A stretch of 64,000 nucleotides of DNA from Siphonodentalium dalli (taxonomy: Eukaryota; Mollusca; Scaphopoda; Gadilida; Siphonodentaliidae). Position 1 is the stretch's first letter, and every line of letters starts with the position of its first letter. This document shows, in pieces, positions 11,556 through 21,689 of the stretch. The stretch lies in assembly GCA_032622095.1 (NCBI GenBank), contig CP136066.1:96803319-96867318 (forward strand), written 5' to 3'. The position numbers and the translations under genes are program-made. Below the pieces are notes generated by a model. It made no database searches. It saw only the letters and a list, made by a program, of their open reading frames with translations, and was not told the origin of the DNA.

Positions 11556-12264
11556 GGGTCCGTGACTACCCGCCCCCGAGACAACCCGCCCCCGTTCACT
11601 CTGAGACAACCCGCCCCCGGACAACCCGCCCCCAAAAATCAATTAGCGGTAATCAGGGACTAATTAGGAGGTGTGAGGGGATTATAAGATGTTTGTTGAA
11701 CGAAACTGGGTTGTTTTTTTTATAGATTTGTATTTGATTTAACAACATAGACCACAATAAATACACATGTAATATAATATAACACAATTTAATAAGTTTA
11801 ACGAACAATGATTAATTTGAGGCTGTCGCTGCTGTTGTCTGTCTGCACTGTGCCGGTCTCTTCTTCGTTCCGTAGACGTTTGAGCACTTCTTCAGAAAGC
11901 TGGCTGTTGTTAACCTCGGTGGATCGGACATGTGTTGTAATAACACACTGTGATAATGAACCATTTGCATCAAACGTTTGTTTTGAAAGCACCCCCTTTT
12001 AATTAGTCTTCACTTACCTTAAGTGCCGTTCAGTTGTCAAAACATCGTGTCATTCTTTATCTCAGTCCACGCATTGACATAATTAATTTAATGAATAAAC
12101 ACATGTTTTGTTGATCAAAATCTTTAATAACATATCATCAAAGAACATAAAAGAACATAATCACTATTAACAATTTCGGGACAACCCACCCTCATTTATC
12201 GGGACAACCCGCCCCCAAAATAGCATAGGGGCGGGTTGTCTCGGGGGCGGGTAGTCCCGTTCCC
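11556..12264. mobile_element. MULE-like element with TIRs built of CCCGCCCCC repeats
   Basis: A 9-bp direct repeat CCTCAAATG flanks the element (11547-11555 and 12265-12273). Termini are GGGTCCGTGACTACCCGCC (left) and GGGAACGGGACTACCCGCC (right, reverse complement). Inside each end, ACAACCCGCCCCC-type units repeat in tandem. A 9-bp duplication and terminal GGG are Mutator-like. The same GGGAACGG and GGTCCGTGA termini occur on the element at 35474-37070, although the repeat units differ. Confidence 0.75.
11798..11992 (-). CDS. Short ORF inside the CCCGCCCCC-TIR element
   Basis: A 64-codon hydrophilic frame with a Glu/Arg-rich centre (LKRLRNEEETGT) ends just before the T-rich part of the element. 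It may be the C-terminal remnant of an element-encoded protein. Unrecognised. Confidence 0.25.
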   Translation of the reverse strand: MLSKQTFDANGSLSQCVITTHVRSTEVNNSQLSEEVLKRLRNEEETGTVQTDNSSDSLKLIIVR

Positions 12265-12265
12265 C

Positions 12266-12553
12266 CTCAAATGTCCTGTACATATTGGGAAATTAGGACT
12301 TCTTGGTTGCAATTAATGGATTTATTCTATCCCTTCATAATATTAATAGCCTTTTATAACACAATCAATTTTATGAAGTATCCTATATATAGGTATCGAT
12401 TGCCAACAGGTTTTCAGTTTGTTTGAACCCATTATGATTATAGATCCCTATGAATCGCAGATATCAAATCGAATCAACTAACCGCTGGCGCATAGCAATT
12501 AGCATACATCCTTAATTTCTGTCACGTCAAGAAATTTGATTGCATGTGCAATG
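12266..12553. other. No gene seen
   Basis: Ordinary AT-rich spacer between two transposons. Confidence 0.4.
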
Positions 12554-12811
12554 TAAGGCCATACACACTTAATAGTTCGTTTCTCAGGGATCGCCGCGTC
12601 CCCCAAAAACCTGCGCCTCCCCCTTATTTATTGGCAGCTATAAAATAATAAATATATAAATACCGCATGTCCCGAACCGCCCCAGACCGATAACTTCACG
12701 CAAACTTTACGCAAACTGCAAATCTATCCGGACTGCAAATCTATCCGGACTTTACATTCACAAACAAGGGCGGATAATTCTGACGAACTTCCTGTTTAAA
12801 ATAATAACAAA

Positions 12812-13357
12812 ATGGCGACTTTGGTGAACATTTGTATCGTGCAGAATGCGTCGGAAGGCAAATGGACAATTATATCAGACAACAGATCAAAAACTGTTCC
12901 TCAAATGGCTGATGATTTCATGTCCACGAAAGACATTGACGATGATTTTGACCTGGTTGTTTCAAAAACGAAAACGGGGGACTTTGACACAGTTGCAGGA
13001 GACATCATGATCATCATCATCATCATGTTTTCTGAAGTCACGCAATTTTTCGGACGATATTTTCAAATTCGAGTGACCAAAGAAGATGTACCAGAGAATA
13101 AATCGGGAGAAGTAGTTGATGTATTCTTGGTGCTGATGACAAGTTGCAAGGAGGTGGTGTTGCCCAGTAAGACAAATGTGAAAAACAAACGTAACAAATT
13201 GTGCAATTCATTCATTGACTGGTTGAAAACAAAGTGGGCTTCCGAAAGGTTAGCGTTGACAGTGTGGGTCGGCAATGTGTGGCTATTGTATGTAATGCAC
13301 TCTGGTTTGTGGATCAGCACTATTCCAAACTTCAAGATTTTTTATGAAAGTCTGTGA
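12812..13357 (+). CDS. Transposon-borne ORF, 181 aa, unknown function
   Basis: The ATG sits in an excellent animal start context (AAAATGG). The frame runs without introns to TGA at 13355-13357, and AATAAA follows at 13366-13371, so it looks like a complete transcription unit. The N-terminal third is acidic (repeated Asp-Asp, DIDDDFDL). An in-frame (ATC)n run gives a short Ile tract near residues 66-71. The C-terminal half is rich in Lys, Trp and Val, with a Trp-containing basic segment around residues 140-150. No catalytic motif, signal peptide or zinc-binding pattern is seen. It lies wholly inside the TIRs of the 12557-13806 element, so an accessory or degenerate transposase role is plausible. 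I do not recognise the family. Confidence 0.5.
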   Translation: MATLVNICIVQNASEGKWTIISDNRSKTVPQMADDFMSTKDIDDDFDLVVSKTKTGDFDTVAGDIMIIIIIMFSEVTQFFGRYFQIRVTKEDVPENKSGEVVDVFLVLMTSCKEVVLPSKTNVKNKRNKLCNSFIDWLKTKWASERLALTVWVGNVWLLYVMHSGLWISTIPNFKIFYESL

Positions 13358-13617
13358 TTAATTAGAAAATAAACATTTTATTTCATAAATTATTGTTGTG
13401 ATTTAATATTATCAATTCATGTGTAGTCCTGTGGAACTCCTTCCAATAAAGCTTGATCTGGCTGGTGGTCACCCTGAGTTACATCAAATTTCACCGATGT
13501 AGTTTCCACATCTTCTGCCATGAGTGAATAACTCAAACTGTTTCCTCTATACAACTTTATTACAAATCTAGATTATTAAGGGGATATATGATGGTCAGCT
13601 TCCCTGCTTCAGTATTG

Positions 13618-13660
13618 CCCATATCCAGTATTATTCCTCATATCCAGTATTATTCCTTAA
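13618..13660. repeat. Short tandem repeat
   Basis: The unit ATATCCAGTATTATTCCTC is present twice in tandem with a degenerate third copy, inside the TAA element. Confidence 0.7.
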
Positions 13661-13919
13661 TATGGGACTCCGATAAATATTATATATATAAATACCTGCC
13701 TCACCACAAAATTAATTTGAAAAAAATAATAAATATAAATAACTGCCTCCCTCATCACTTTAAAAAAAAAAATCCCTGAGAAACAAACTATTAAGTTTAT
13801 ATGGCCTAAGCTATAATTTCTACACATTTCCCAGTCTTCAAAATTGGCCATGGTAATAAGCTATGTCATGGCAAACACCTTCCAAGGCAACGTGGAATTA
13901 AACTTCAAAGAGGTGTCAA

Positions 13920-14275
13920 ATTAATAAAATCAAAGGATGTCTGTCTGTATCTGTAGATATTACAGTGCAGGAACCAATTCTGGTTGTAGACGCACTGGTC
14001 CACGGCCGAGTAACTTTAAAACCCTGCACGGTGACTCCAGTAGGGGACACACTATAAAGTGTTTGCCGAGGCCGAGGTCGGCTCCAAATAAAAGGTGTAA
14101 ACGGGGTGTTATATGGCATTTGGTTCGTTGTTTCTCAGTGGATATTAATGAAATTTGGTGTATATGTCCGGGTTGGGACATGGAATACCATAACGTTTGA
14201 ATTGTTTTTAAATTCACAAATTTGTTGATTTTATTAAACTTTTTCGGAAGTATGTGGAACTAATTTTTTCTCTGC
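13920..14275 (-). repeat. Dispersed repeat R2, copy 2
   Basis: Inverted match to 9475-9720. Extends further left with a GACTCCAGTAGGGGACAC block. Not a protein gene. Confidence 0.5.
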
Positions 14276-14524
14276 GGCTTTGCATGCAAATTCCCATTAA
14301 AAATTGGTCACTAAATTGGCCTCCCCTTCAGGAAGTCTAGTACCAATTTTGAATTATTCAAAACTTCACAGCAAAATTTACATGTAGATAGTCGAGGACC
14401 AATTTTGAATCATGCAAATCTTCATAGCAAAAGTTATATGAAGGAATTTAAAATATAGCCCAAAATGGGTCTCTTTCATCAAAAGTCTAAATTGGGGTAC
14501 AGTTAATTGGATTATTCCTCATTT

Positions 14525-14888
14525 TAAGGCAAAAAAAAAATACCCGTGTTTAGGCCAGGGTTACATGTTTTAAAATAATTAAGGTAGGTAGGTAGGGAAT
14601 TCAATTTTTTTTTTATTCTGCATTCCATAGGGTCATTGACAATTCTATCTAGAAATTCAGATTAATTTAAAAGTTCAATACTAAAAATTGTTATCTTGAA
14701 TTAGTCTGAGCCCTAGAGTATTGAAACAATCTAAACGTTTTTATAAGAGGTTTGAAATACCTTTCGATGCCCTTCCCACTGAACAATTTTTTTTTTATTT
14801 GTGTCTACAGTCGATTAAAAAGTTTTGGGTATGCACCTTTTGATATGGTAGGTAGGGAAACCACAAACACAGGTATTTAACTTTTTGG
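14525..14888. mobile_element. Small inverted-repeat element
   Basis: AAGGC followed by an A-run and TACCCGTGTTT at 14525-14551 is inverted at 14860-14888 (AAACACAGGTATTT...GGCTT). Each end has GGTAGGTAGGGAA just inside. Probably a degenerate MITE. Confidence 0.4.
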
Positions 14889-14973
14889 CTTAATACTCTT
14901 GAGTCGGCTGGTGAGCTGAGCAATTTATTTTAAACTACCAACACATTTTGTAATACTTACTTCCACATTTCAG

Positions 14974-15199
14974 CTATCCTGGAATTGTCATGTCAGAGAG
15001 TCCAGCAGGAGGATTTCTTTTCTGCACCTCCAGTGGCTTCCATTGATGTTTTTGGAATAAAAATCCAACTGAACATGTTGAGGTTGACCTGTTTAGCAAA
15101 AAGAATGCATGTTCAGATTTCAGAGAAAATATGTACATCTTGAAACAAACCAATGATCTTCATGCCAGAGTTACGGAGCTATCCATTGAAAAGAACATG
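14974..15199 (+). pseudogene. Possible coding exon with one in-frame TGA
   Basis: An acceptor (CCACATTTCAG) precedes it and a good donor (ATG|GTAAGA) ends it at 15199. One frame runs across 226 nt and includes a helical, coiled-coil-like tail (NDLHARVTELSIEKN). That frame has a single TGA at 15044-15046. It lies upstream of the integrase-core gene on the same strand, but its phase does not join directly to the exon at 17932. It may be a decayed or differently spliced upstream exon. Confidence 0.3.
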
Positions 15200-15200
15200 G

Positions 15201-15614
15201 TAAGACACTGAGGTTTTAGCTATAAATTATATTATTCATGATTTTGTATTTGGCCACATACAGATATCCACCCCTTTTTGTATGTCTATCTGTGGAGGAA
15301 ATTGTGTCTGCTTCTATTCCTACACATTTTTGTCAATTAAAAAAATAAATGGCACAAATTCATATATTTAGTAACATCTGAACCTGTGTAACTGCACATG
15401 GGTTGGACAGGCCATCTCTAGATTAATTAGAACCCAAGTTGGTATGTGTATTTCCCAGCTATAGCCCAGATTGTAGCATATTTACATCTTTAGGGCTTTT
15501 TAGGCCTTACCATGGAATAGAGCCACTGGTTATATCTGCCCTGTTCCCATAGCACCAAAATTTATGATAGCAGAACATAGACATGTTCCTGATCTCCGAT
15601 GTTTGTCAGTAGTC
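15201..15614. other. No gene seen
   Basis: AT-rich sequence with no further exon or repeat end recognised. Confidence 0.4.
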
Positions 15615-15618
15615 TTAA

Positions 15619-16073
15619 CCCTTTACCCAACAGAACGGCCCTGTGCCAATGCATTCTCTTATATGCGAGTCGACCATAGGTCGCCTCCCATATATAAGAG
15701 AATGCATTGGCTTAACACATATTCAAAATGATAAAATTGTCAAAGAATGTAGAAAAATACTATAAAAATTGTTAAAAAATGTAAGACAAAATTATAAAAT
15801 TGTTAAAGAATGTAAGAAAAAATGGTAAAAAGTGTTAAAAAAATATTTTTTTTAGGCCAATGCATTATCTTATATATGCGAGGCGACCTATGGTCGACTC
15901 GCATATATAAGAGAATGCATTGGCACAGGGCATAACTGTAACCATCACAATGTGGTCGATGAACCGGTTCCAATGATATCCATATTTGTATGGTGTTATT
16001 GAGACAGACCGAAGATATTTTAGGCTGTTGAAGCTTTATTTGGGCGTTTTTGGCCGGTTTGTTGGGTAAAGGG
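15619..16073. mobile_element. piggyBac-like non-autonomous element (455 bp)
   Basis: TTAA (15615-15618 and 16074-16077) flanks TIRs CCCTTTACCCAACA...TGTTGGGTAAAGGG. A CCY terminus and TTAA target fit piggyBac. Two foldbacks lie inside (15644-15712 and 15855-15924), each about 68 bp with arms GCCAATGCATTCTCTTATAT (family D). They are also inverted relative to one another. No transposase. Confidence 0.7.
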
Positions 16074-16243
16074 TTAAGTGTTGCCAGGTATGCATTGATC
16101 ACCTGTGTTGATGAAAGTAAATCACACTTATAAAACTGAAGTAGAATTTTCAATTAAAACACCGGATTATACAATTCAGAATATATAATGTTTTATTTGA
16201 TATGAAAGCCACTGTAACAGTAATAGTTATACAATGGTTTTAA

Positions 16244-16715
16244 AGGTACTCAATCCGATCAGAGGGTCCCCATCTCAACAGATTCCAACAATAACAATCC
16301 GATCAGAGGGTCCTATATTACTATTTCTTTGGCTTTCGGGGTAAAAAATATTTGATTCGAGTCGAGGAACCCATCAAATAAAGCTCAGACTTATTAGATA
16401 TTGATTTTTGAAATTTCTTATTTTCTCGAGATGAGTACTAATAATTGCCTTCAACTGCCGTAATCTGCTCGAGATGTGTACACCAAAACACTATTCAAAC
16501 AGACAAGGATGGATAACTCTAAAATCAAGTGGTAATAATAATGCAATTTTGACTGTTCTGGGCCAGAAAGTATTCCTGATAATCAAAAATAATAGATTTC
16601 TAAAATCGATATCTAAAAAATCTGAGCTTTGATGGGTGGCTTCATCGACTCGAATAAAATATTTTTGACCCCCGAAGCCATTGAAATAGTAAATGAGATG
16701 GATTCAGTTTTTCCT
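16244..16715 (+). mobile_element. TTAA-type palindromic MITE (family A, copy 2)
   Basis: The left end is TTAA|AGGTACTCAATCCGATC, with the terminal motif duplicated about 50 bp further in, as in copy 1. The right end is degenerate near 16715. The arms match copies 1, 3 and 4. Confidence 0.7.
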
Positions 16716-16779
16716 GAGTCTAAATCTCATAAGGAGAATTTCTCAAACTCATATTACAACATACTAAGAGCTATTACAT

Positions 16780-17040
16780 CTTATGATCGCCACTGACAAG
16801 TGGCCCTGCTAGTCTGCTGTGACATACATTGTGGGTCCTAATGAATCGCTGTTATGCTGATAGAATAAACTGTTGCCATTACAAAAATGTACCATTATCT
16901 TTTTAGTATCCATATGAACATTCAAGCACATAAATATTTTTGCATAAATTAATAATAGCATCACTTGTGTTTGCAAAATGATGTAAATAGCCATCTTGGA
17001 TATGTTCAGATTATACCAACACCGCGAAAATGACAATTTA
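16780..17040 (+). repeat. Dispersed repeat R3, copy 1
   Basis: Blocks CAAGTGGCCCTGCTAGTCTG, a GGTCCTAATGAAT-like segment and TTCAGATTATACCAACACCGC correspond to 43660-43830. A third copy is at 42559-42935. The order is partly rearranged. No gene. Confidence 0.45.
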
Positions 17041-17365
17041 GAAAAGATAATGGTACTTTTTCATAACGGCATCATAGCAATTCAGCTGGACCAACCAGCA
17101 TCATAGCACATTAGCAGGACCACTTGGCCAGGGGTAATAATTGTTATCAACACTTCTTAAAATGACATGATTGAAAGGCTAACTTACATGCCCATATTGA
17201 CATCAGTTGAACGGCAATACAAAATCTGCATGTTCCAGTAGATCGTGGCTTGAATCTCTACTCCAGTTACGCACACAAGGTCATATTCCATCAGTACAAA
17301 ATCTAGGAATTTTTTCATGTTCTGACCCTTTCTGATAGGGAACTATATAACATTGAACAACAAGG

Positions 17366-17470
17366 CAGGGAATTAATATATTTCTTTGTCTAATACTGTT
17401 CCTCAATAATCTACTTAACTGTAGGGGGGATCCCAGATTGAGATTGCAAGATTTTTTGTGCGCTGACATC
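17366..17470 (+). repeat. Dispersed repeat R4, copy 1
   Basis: Matches 52440-52540 (shared GTTCCTCAATAATCTACTT and GAGATTGCA blocks). Confidence 0.5.
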
Positions 17471-17777
17471 GCAGTAAACAATTAGTTAATTACCCGGTAG
17501 TAATTTCAGTGATTCTAAGCAATGTAAAGCAAAATCGTACACAAAGTCATTTAATCGTGCATTTTTGAGTTAGAACCTTCTCCTACAGTGAAAGTCATGT
17601 ATTATTAATAAACAGGTATTGGCTAAGAAATATATTAACTGCACTATTTTTTCAATGTTATAAACTTCTATATTAACTGCATTGTGTTGTTTCAAAATTA
17701 TAAACTCCCCTGTCATAACATCAACAAGTTCCCATGTTTTTAACTAGTGGACTAACATTTCTATGGACGTAGCTATG

Positions 17778-17799
17778 GTAGAGATTCATGGCATGATCT
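17778..17799 (+). repeat. Half copy of palindromic MITE family C
   Basis: GTAGAGATTCATGGCATGAT matches one arm of the elements at 4850 and 34646. The other arm is absent. Confidence 0.5.
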
Positions 17800-17931
17800 G
17801 CTGGAACAGGTTCTGTATTATCACTCAACTGATGTCTTTATGTGTTCCAGCTATTGTCATCAAAATGAAAGTGACCTTCAAGATTAAAGTTACTTATTTG
17901 TTTACTATAACCAAACATATTTTCCAAACAG

Positions 17932-18106
17932 CAAAAGAACTGTCAGAAGGAATCTGAAGACACTAGGACTGCGGTGGAAAGGAGCGGCCGAAGCAGACTT
18001 GGATCTGATTATCAATGCAGTGAAATTTGAGCTCCCAGAAGGAATAGGTAGACGAATGGGGGCACGTCAGATCTGGAGGCGGCTTCAATCTCACCATGAA
18101 TTGAAG
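17932..18106 (+). CDS. Integrase-core gene, N-terminal exon
   Basis: Acceptor CCAAACAG at 17931, donor AAG|GTTATT at 18106. Enters with one base of a split codon and ends in phase 0. Basic, predicted DNA-binding. Confidence 0.65.
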
Positions 18107-19689
18107 GTTATTATTTTTGACAAAGTAGCGAGTATTTAATCAATAGGAACCATGCAGCAAGATAAGCAATTTCAGACAAGTGTGTAAAAAAGAAATATGT
18201 CACAAAATTTGTTAATATGCACAATATAGAAAGATTGAATATAGACACTGATATTTGGATTTTCAAACATTGTGTTTGAAACTTTTGTCTGAACAGTTTA
18301 AGTTATGGTCAAAATGATTTCAGTGTTAAAATAGATCTATTTTCATAGCATTGCTAAGAACTTGTTCAAAGTTGTTCAGGGTAAACTTGCCAGTAAAATA
18401 ATGCTGAAGTTGAAATGATAACATTCTTAATAAATAACTATCAAGGTAACATAATATATTAGTTTTTTTTATTCACAATAACTACAAAAATACCATGAAT
18501 ATAAGAATATGTCCAGCTCTAATACCTGGACTTGTTCTGAGCTGACCTTTTATCACACAGAAAAGCAGACTTAGCTCACCAAAGTAAGTTGCAACTGAAC
18601 ATAACCCCACTTTCAGGTGGATGAAGAGGGATAACTCTAGAATGTGAAATATGGAAATGATTCCAAGAAGCCTCTGAAAGCCATACATATGTGCAATCTC
18701 AATACGGAACAACACTCAGAATCTGAGTTTCAGATGAGACAATCCATGGCTAAGTTATCAAGGCTCCATTTTGTTGTGATACATCTAATATTTGTCATAT
18801 CTTTTTCAGACAAACTGTACGAAATATTATTAATATCGTGGAGCCTGGGCGCAGCGCTGCGCTTAAGCAGAAAAGACTTAAAAGAAGAGTGTACAAGGTG
18901 AATGGGCCGAACCATTTCTGGCATATTGATGGAAATGACAAAATAAAGCCATATGGCTTTGCCATTAGTGGGTGCATGGATGGATGGAGTCATCGCCTCA
19001 TTCGGCTAGAAGTTGACATAACAAACAAGGACCCAAATCTAATTGCAAGATATTTTCTTGAATCAGTAGATTCTCTTTCTCTGGTGCCACAAGTTTTAAG
19101 GATTGATCCTGGAACTGAAAACGTAATATTAACTGATATGCAGACTCTGCTTCGTCAGAACCACAGTGATGAGTATCACACACACCCTGTTTTCACAGGA
19201 TCGTCCAACCATAACCAGAGGATAGAGAGGTTTTGGGGCTATTTGAGAACTTCATACACACAGCATTACATGGACATCTTTAAAGATATGGTAGAGGCCG
19301 GTGTTTTACAAACAGGACAGCCACATCACACAGACCTGATAAGATTTTGTTTTCTGCCAATTCTTAGGAGAGAGATAGCAGAGATGAAGGACCATTGGAA
19401 TAGCCATAAGATGAGAAAGATCAAGGGTCTTGATGCACCTAGGGGCATTCCTAACTTTATATATGAAACCCCAGAAGCCTTTGGCTCATGCGACCAAGGG
19501 TTAGATTCGGACAATACAGTTTTGGATGGATGCAAGGAGGTAGTCACAACACTCCGTAGTGAGTATGGCTGCTCATATGAATTTGCTGAAAGGGCACTGA
19601 CATGTATGCAATCTCTTGATCTCAGTATGCCAACTACTGCTGATGAGGCCATGAGCCTGTTTGGAGAACTTTTATGTGAATTTGTTTGA
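17932..19689 (+). CDS. Integrase-core (DDE) domain gene, two visible exons, 5' end missing
   Basis: Exons 17932-18106 and 18810-19689 encode one protein of the multi-copy integrase-core family of invertebrates and fish (retroviral-type rve fold). The first exon gives the N-terminal helix-turn-helix-like region (SKRTVRRNLKTLGLRW, then a GARQIWRRL block). The second opens with TVRNIINIVEPGR and RLKRRVYKVNGPN. The catalytic triad follows: Asp in HIDGND (codon at 18928), Asp in RIDPGTEN (19105) and Glu in NQRIERFW (19225), with 39 residues between the last two. The C-terminal part keeps the family blocks WNSHKMR and APRGIPNF. The upstream exon(s) and start codon were not found. The donor at 18106 (AAG|GTTATT) and acceptor at 18809 (TTTTTCAG) leave the phases inconsistent by two bases, so either a micro-exon is missing or the gene is decayed. 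It could be an active mobile element or a domesticated copy. Confidence 0.75.
18810..19689 (+). CDS. Integrase-core gene, catalytic exon
   Basis: About 290 intact codons to TGA at 19687-19689. All three acidic catalytic residues are present. The clear family match begins before 18838, so the GTG there is not a start but an internal Val. Confidence 0.8.
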
Positions 19690-19949
19690 GTACCGGTATG
19701 TAATTTCATATTATAATTACACCAACATCATTTTCTATAGTAATTTACCATTAGCATAAAAAGAGCAAATGAATTCAAATATTTGATATATTCTGTTGAG
19801 ATGTAATTATAAGGAATAATCTCTGTTTCTTACTATAATTACACAGTTTTAAAGACCTTTGCATAACCACAAAATTTACACAAAATTAAGTTTGTAATTA
19901 GCCAAATGTCTTTAAACTGTGTAATTGAGTTTGAAAAAAAAAAAAATTC
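19690..19949. other. 3' flank of integrase-core gene
   Basis: AT-rich, with an inverted pair CACAGTTTAAAGAC near 19842 and GTCTTTAAACTGTGTAA near 19908 that could fold. No poly(A) signal of consensus form was identified with confidence. Confidence 0.35.
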
Positions 19950-19953
19950 TTAA

Positions 19954-20715
19954 AGGTACTGAATCCGATCAGACGCTCCTAAATTACTATTTCTTTGGTT
20001 TCGGGAGTAAAAATTATTTGATTCGAGTCGAGGAACCCACCCACCCGCCAAAGCTCAGATTGATCAGATATAGATATTTGAAGTTTGTGATTTCAATTGT
20101 TTGATTACCATAAACACACGGTCAAATGGACGGTCTTGCAGATAAAGATGAATAATACTAGAATCAAGTGGTTATTATTACCACTTGATATTAGAGTTAT
20201 TCATCTTTATATGCGAGAACGTCTACTCTTGAGTGCCTAATAAAAGTACAGGGTGGAATAATAGTACAGGTTGGAAAATGTCGCGTAACTGAATAATAGT
20301 ACAGGGCGGAATAAACGTACAGACTGGAAATATTAGTACCATACATCCTAACAAAACGCACCATCTGACTGGTTTACTGATGCCATGGGACAGAAATAGT
20401 TTCGATGGATAGCCAGGTCTGTGAATCTACAGTGTGCTGATCACTGTCAACAATCAAGAGTTCATTTATCTATGAATAACACAATTTAAGATTGGTAAAT
20501 AATCGTACATGTATGTTTATTAGGCACTCAAGAGTATTTGACCCTCGTGCTTCAATAAGTTTGTGGCCCAGGAACAATGATAACCACAATGTTCAAACAT
20601 CGATACCTAATCACTCTGAGCTATGATGAGTGGGTTCCTCGACTCGAATAAAATATTCTTTACCCCGAAGCCAAAGAAATATCAATTTAGGAGCGTCTGA
20701 TCGGATTGAGTACCT
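19954..20715. mobile_element. TTAA-type MITE family A, copy 3, with a nested element
   Basis: Exact TTAA on both sides (19950-19953 and 20716-20719). TIRs AGGTACTGAATCCGATCAGA and the complement of AGGTACTCAATCCGATCAGA. It is the best-preserved copy and is split by the element at 20226-20534. Confidence 0.8.
20226..20534. mobile_element. TA-flanked 309-bp MITE nested in family A copy 3
   Basis: TIR CTCTTGAGTGCCTAATAAA is exact at both ends, with TA immediately outside (20224-20225 and 20535-20536), as in Tc1/mariner insertions. The interior repeats 'aataatagtacagg'-like units. No transposase. Confidence 0.75.
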
Positions 20716-20719
20716 TTAA

Positions 20720-21555
20720 ATAGTATCGCATGATATTATGCAAAACATGTAGAAAGACTTGGTCCTCATATGAAACAAATTGTATCACCTCATTCATATG
20801 ATTTAATTCACTTACTGATATCTCAGAACCATTTTTTCATGAATATTGGCCAAAATTGTTATTGACACAATTTCAATGATTTCAAGACCATTGTTTCATG
20901 CCATTGACCACAAAAATTATAGTAATTTAATAACGTAATTTGAGTGACATATCTATATGATCAACATGAGAACCAAGTTTCTGTGACTCAGATGGTAAGT
21001 TCAAAGGGGAGAAGTTGTATCACTTAAATGCACCCTTGAAAGCTCCATTTAGCAGTGACGTACAAGCTAAAAACAAGCCTTTTTAAACACATATTGGTCA
21101 TTATATTGACACTATAAATATTATTTCCAGACCAATTTTGAAACTCAGTTGCTTGAGAGTTCTTCCATGTGAGAGTATATGTTGAATTGTAATTCAATTG
21201 AGAATTTGTCACTAAAAATAAGCATTCTGATTGGCTGAGAGCGGCTAACTTTAGTTTTTGATTCACCGGCATCGGCCGCTTCAGCGTGCATAAAATCTGA
21301 ACGTAGCACGGTAAAATTTCATCAGCACAGAATTGAGTAGCGAAACGAGTAGCGAAACGAGCCAATCCACCCCACAGGAAATTGTTATGGAGCAGTGTCC
21401 CGAGTAATGCAATGAACAAACCCAACGTTTTGTGCACGGTGACAACAGCAAAATGAAAGTCTTGATTCGTGTCATGAAAATGACTAAATGATACTTTTTA
21501 TACAGTTTTTTTGTAAATTTGTAAATTCCTTGCTATACTGAATTACAATGGACAT
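20720..21555. other. No gene seen
   Basis: AT-rich, with a short tandem GAGTAGCGAAAC doublet near 21336-21360. Unsupported by exon signals. Confidence 0.4.
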
Positions 21556-21689
21556 AAACGTACCCTGTTGAGTTGTACATTCTGGGATTCGAGCATGAAA
21601 ACAGTTTGTGAACTGGTCAGAAAGCCGGGTCGTTCACAAACTGTTTTCATGCTCGATTCCCAGAATGTACAACTCAACAGGATACGTTT
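21556..21689. repeat. 134-bp near-perfect hairpin
   Basis: The arm from AAACGTACCCTGTTGAGTTG to CAAACTG is inverted after a loop of about 25 bp, with few mismatches. Probably a foldback MITE. Single copy in this window. Confidence 0.7.

Larger units (their letters stand above)
12557..13806. mobile_element. TAA-flanked TIR element carrying a 181-codon ORF
   Basis: Left TIR GGCCATACACACTTAATAGT (from 12557) matches the reverse complement of the right end GGCCATATAAACTTAATAGT, and both continue with a shared GTTTCTCAGGGAT. TAA lies just outside both ends (12554-12556 and 13807-13809). The single ORF inside has its own poly(A) signal. The 3-bp duplication is Harbinger-like, but no DDE transposase is visible. 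Confidence 0.7.

Noticed and set aside
18482-18715. Minus-strand hydrophobic frame in the integrase-gene intron
   Set aside because: No conservation pattern or splice signals. It lies opposite a plus-strand intron.
18838-18840. GTG at 18838 as a start codon
   Set aside because: The protein match begins upstream of it, directly after a splice acceptor, so it is an internal Val codon.
19326-19709. 127-codon frame opposite the integrase exon
   Set aside because: A shadow of a well-supported plus-strand exon.
21024-21475. Two overlapping minus-strand frames with Cys residues
   Set aside because: No recognisable domain or splice support, and no conserved Cys spacing.
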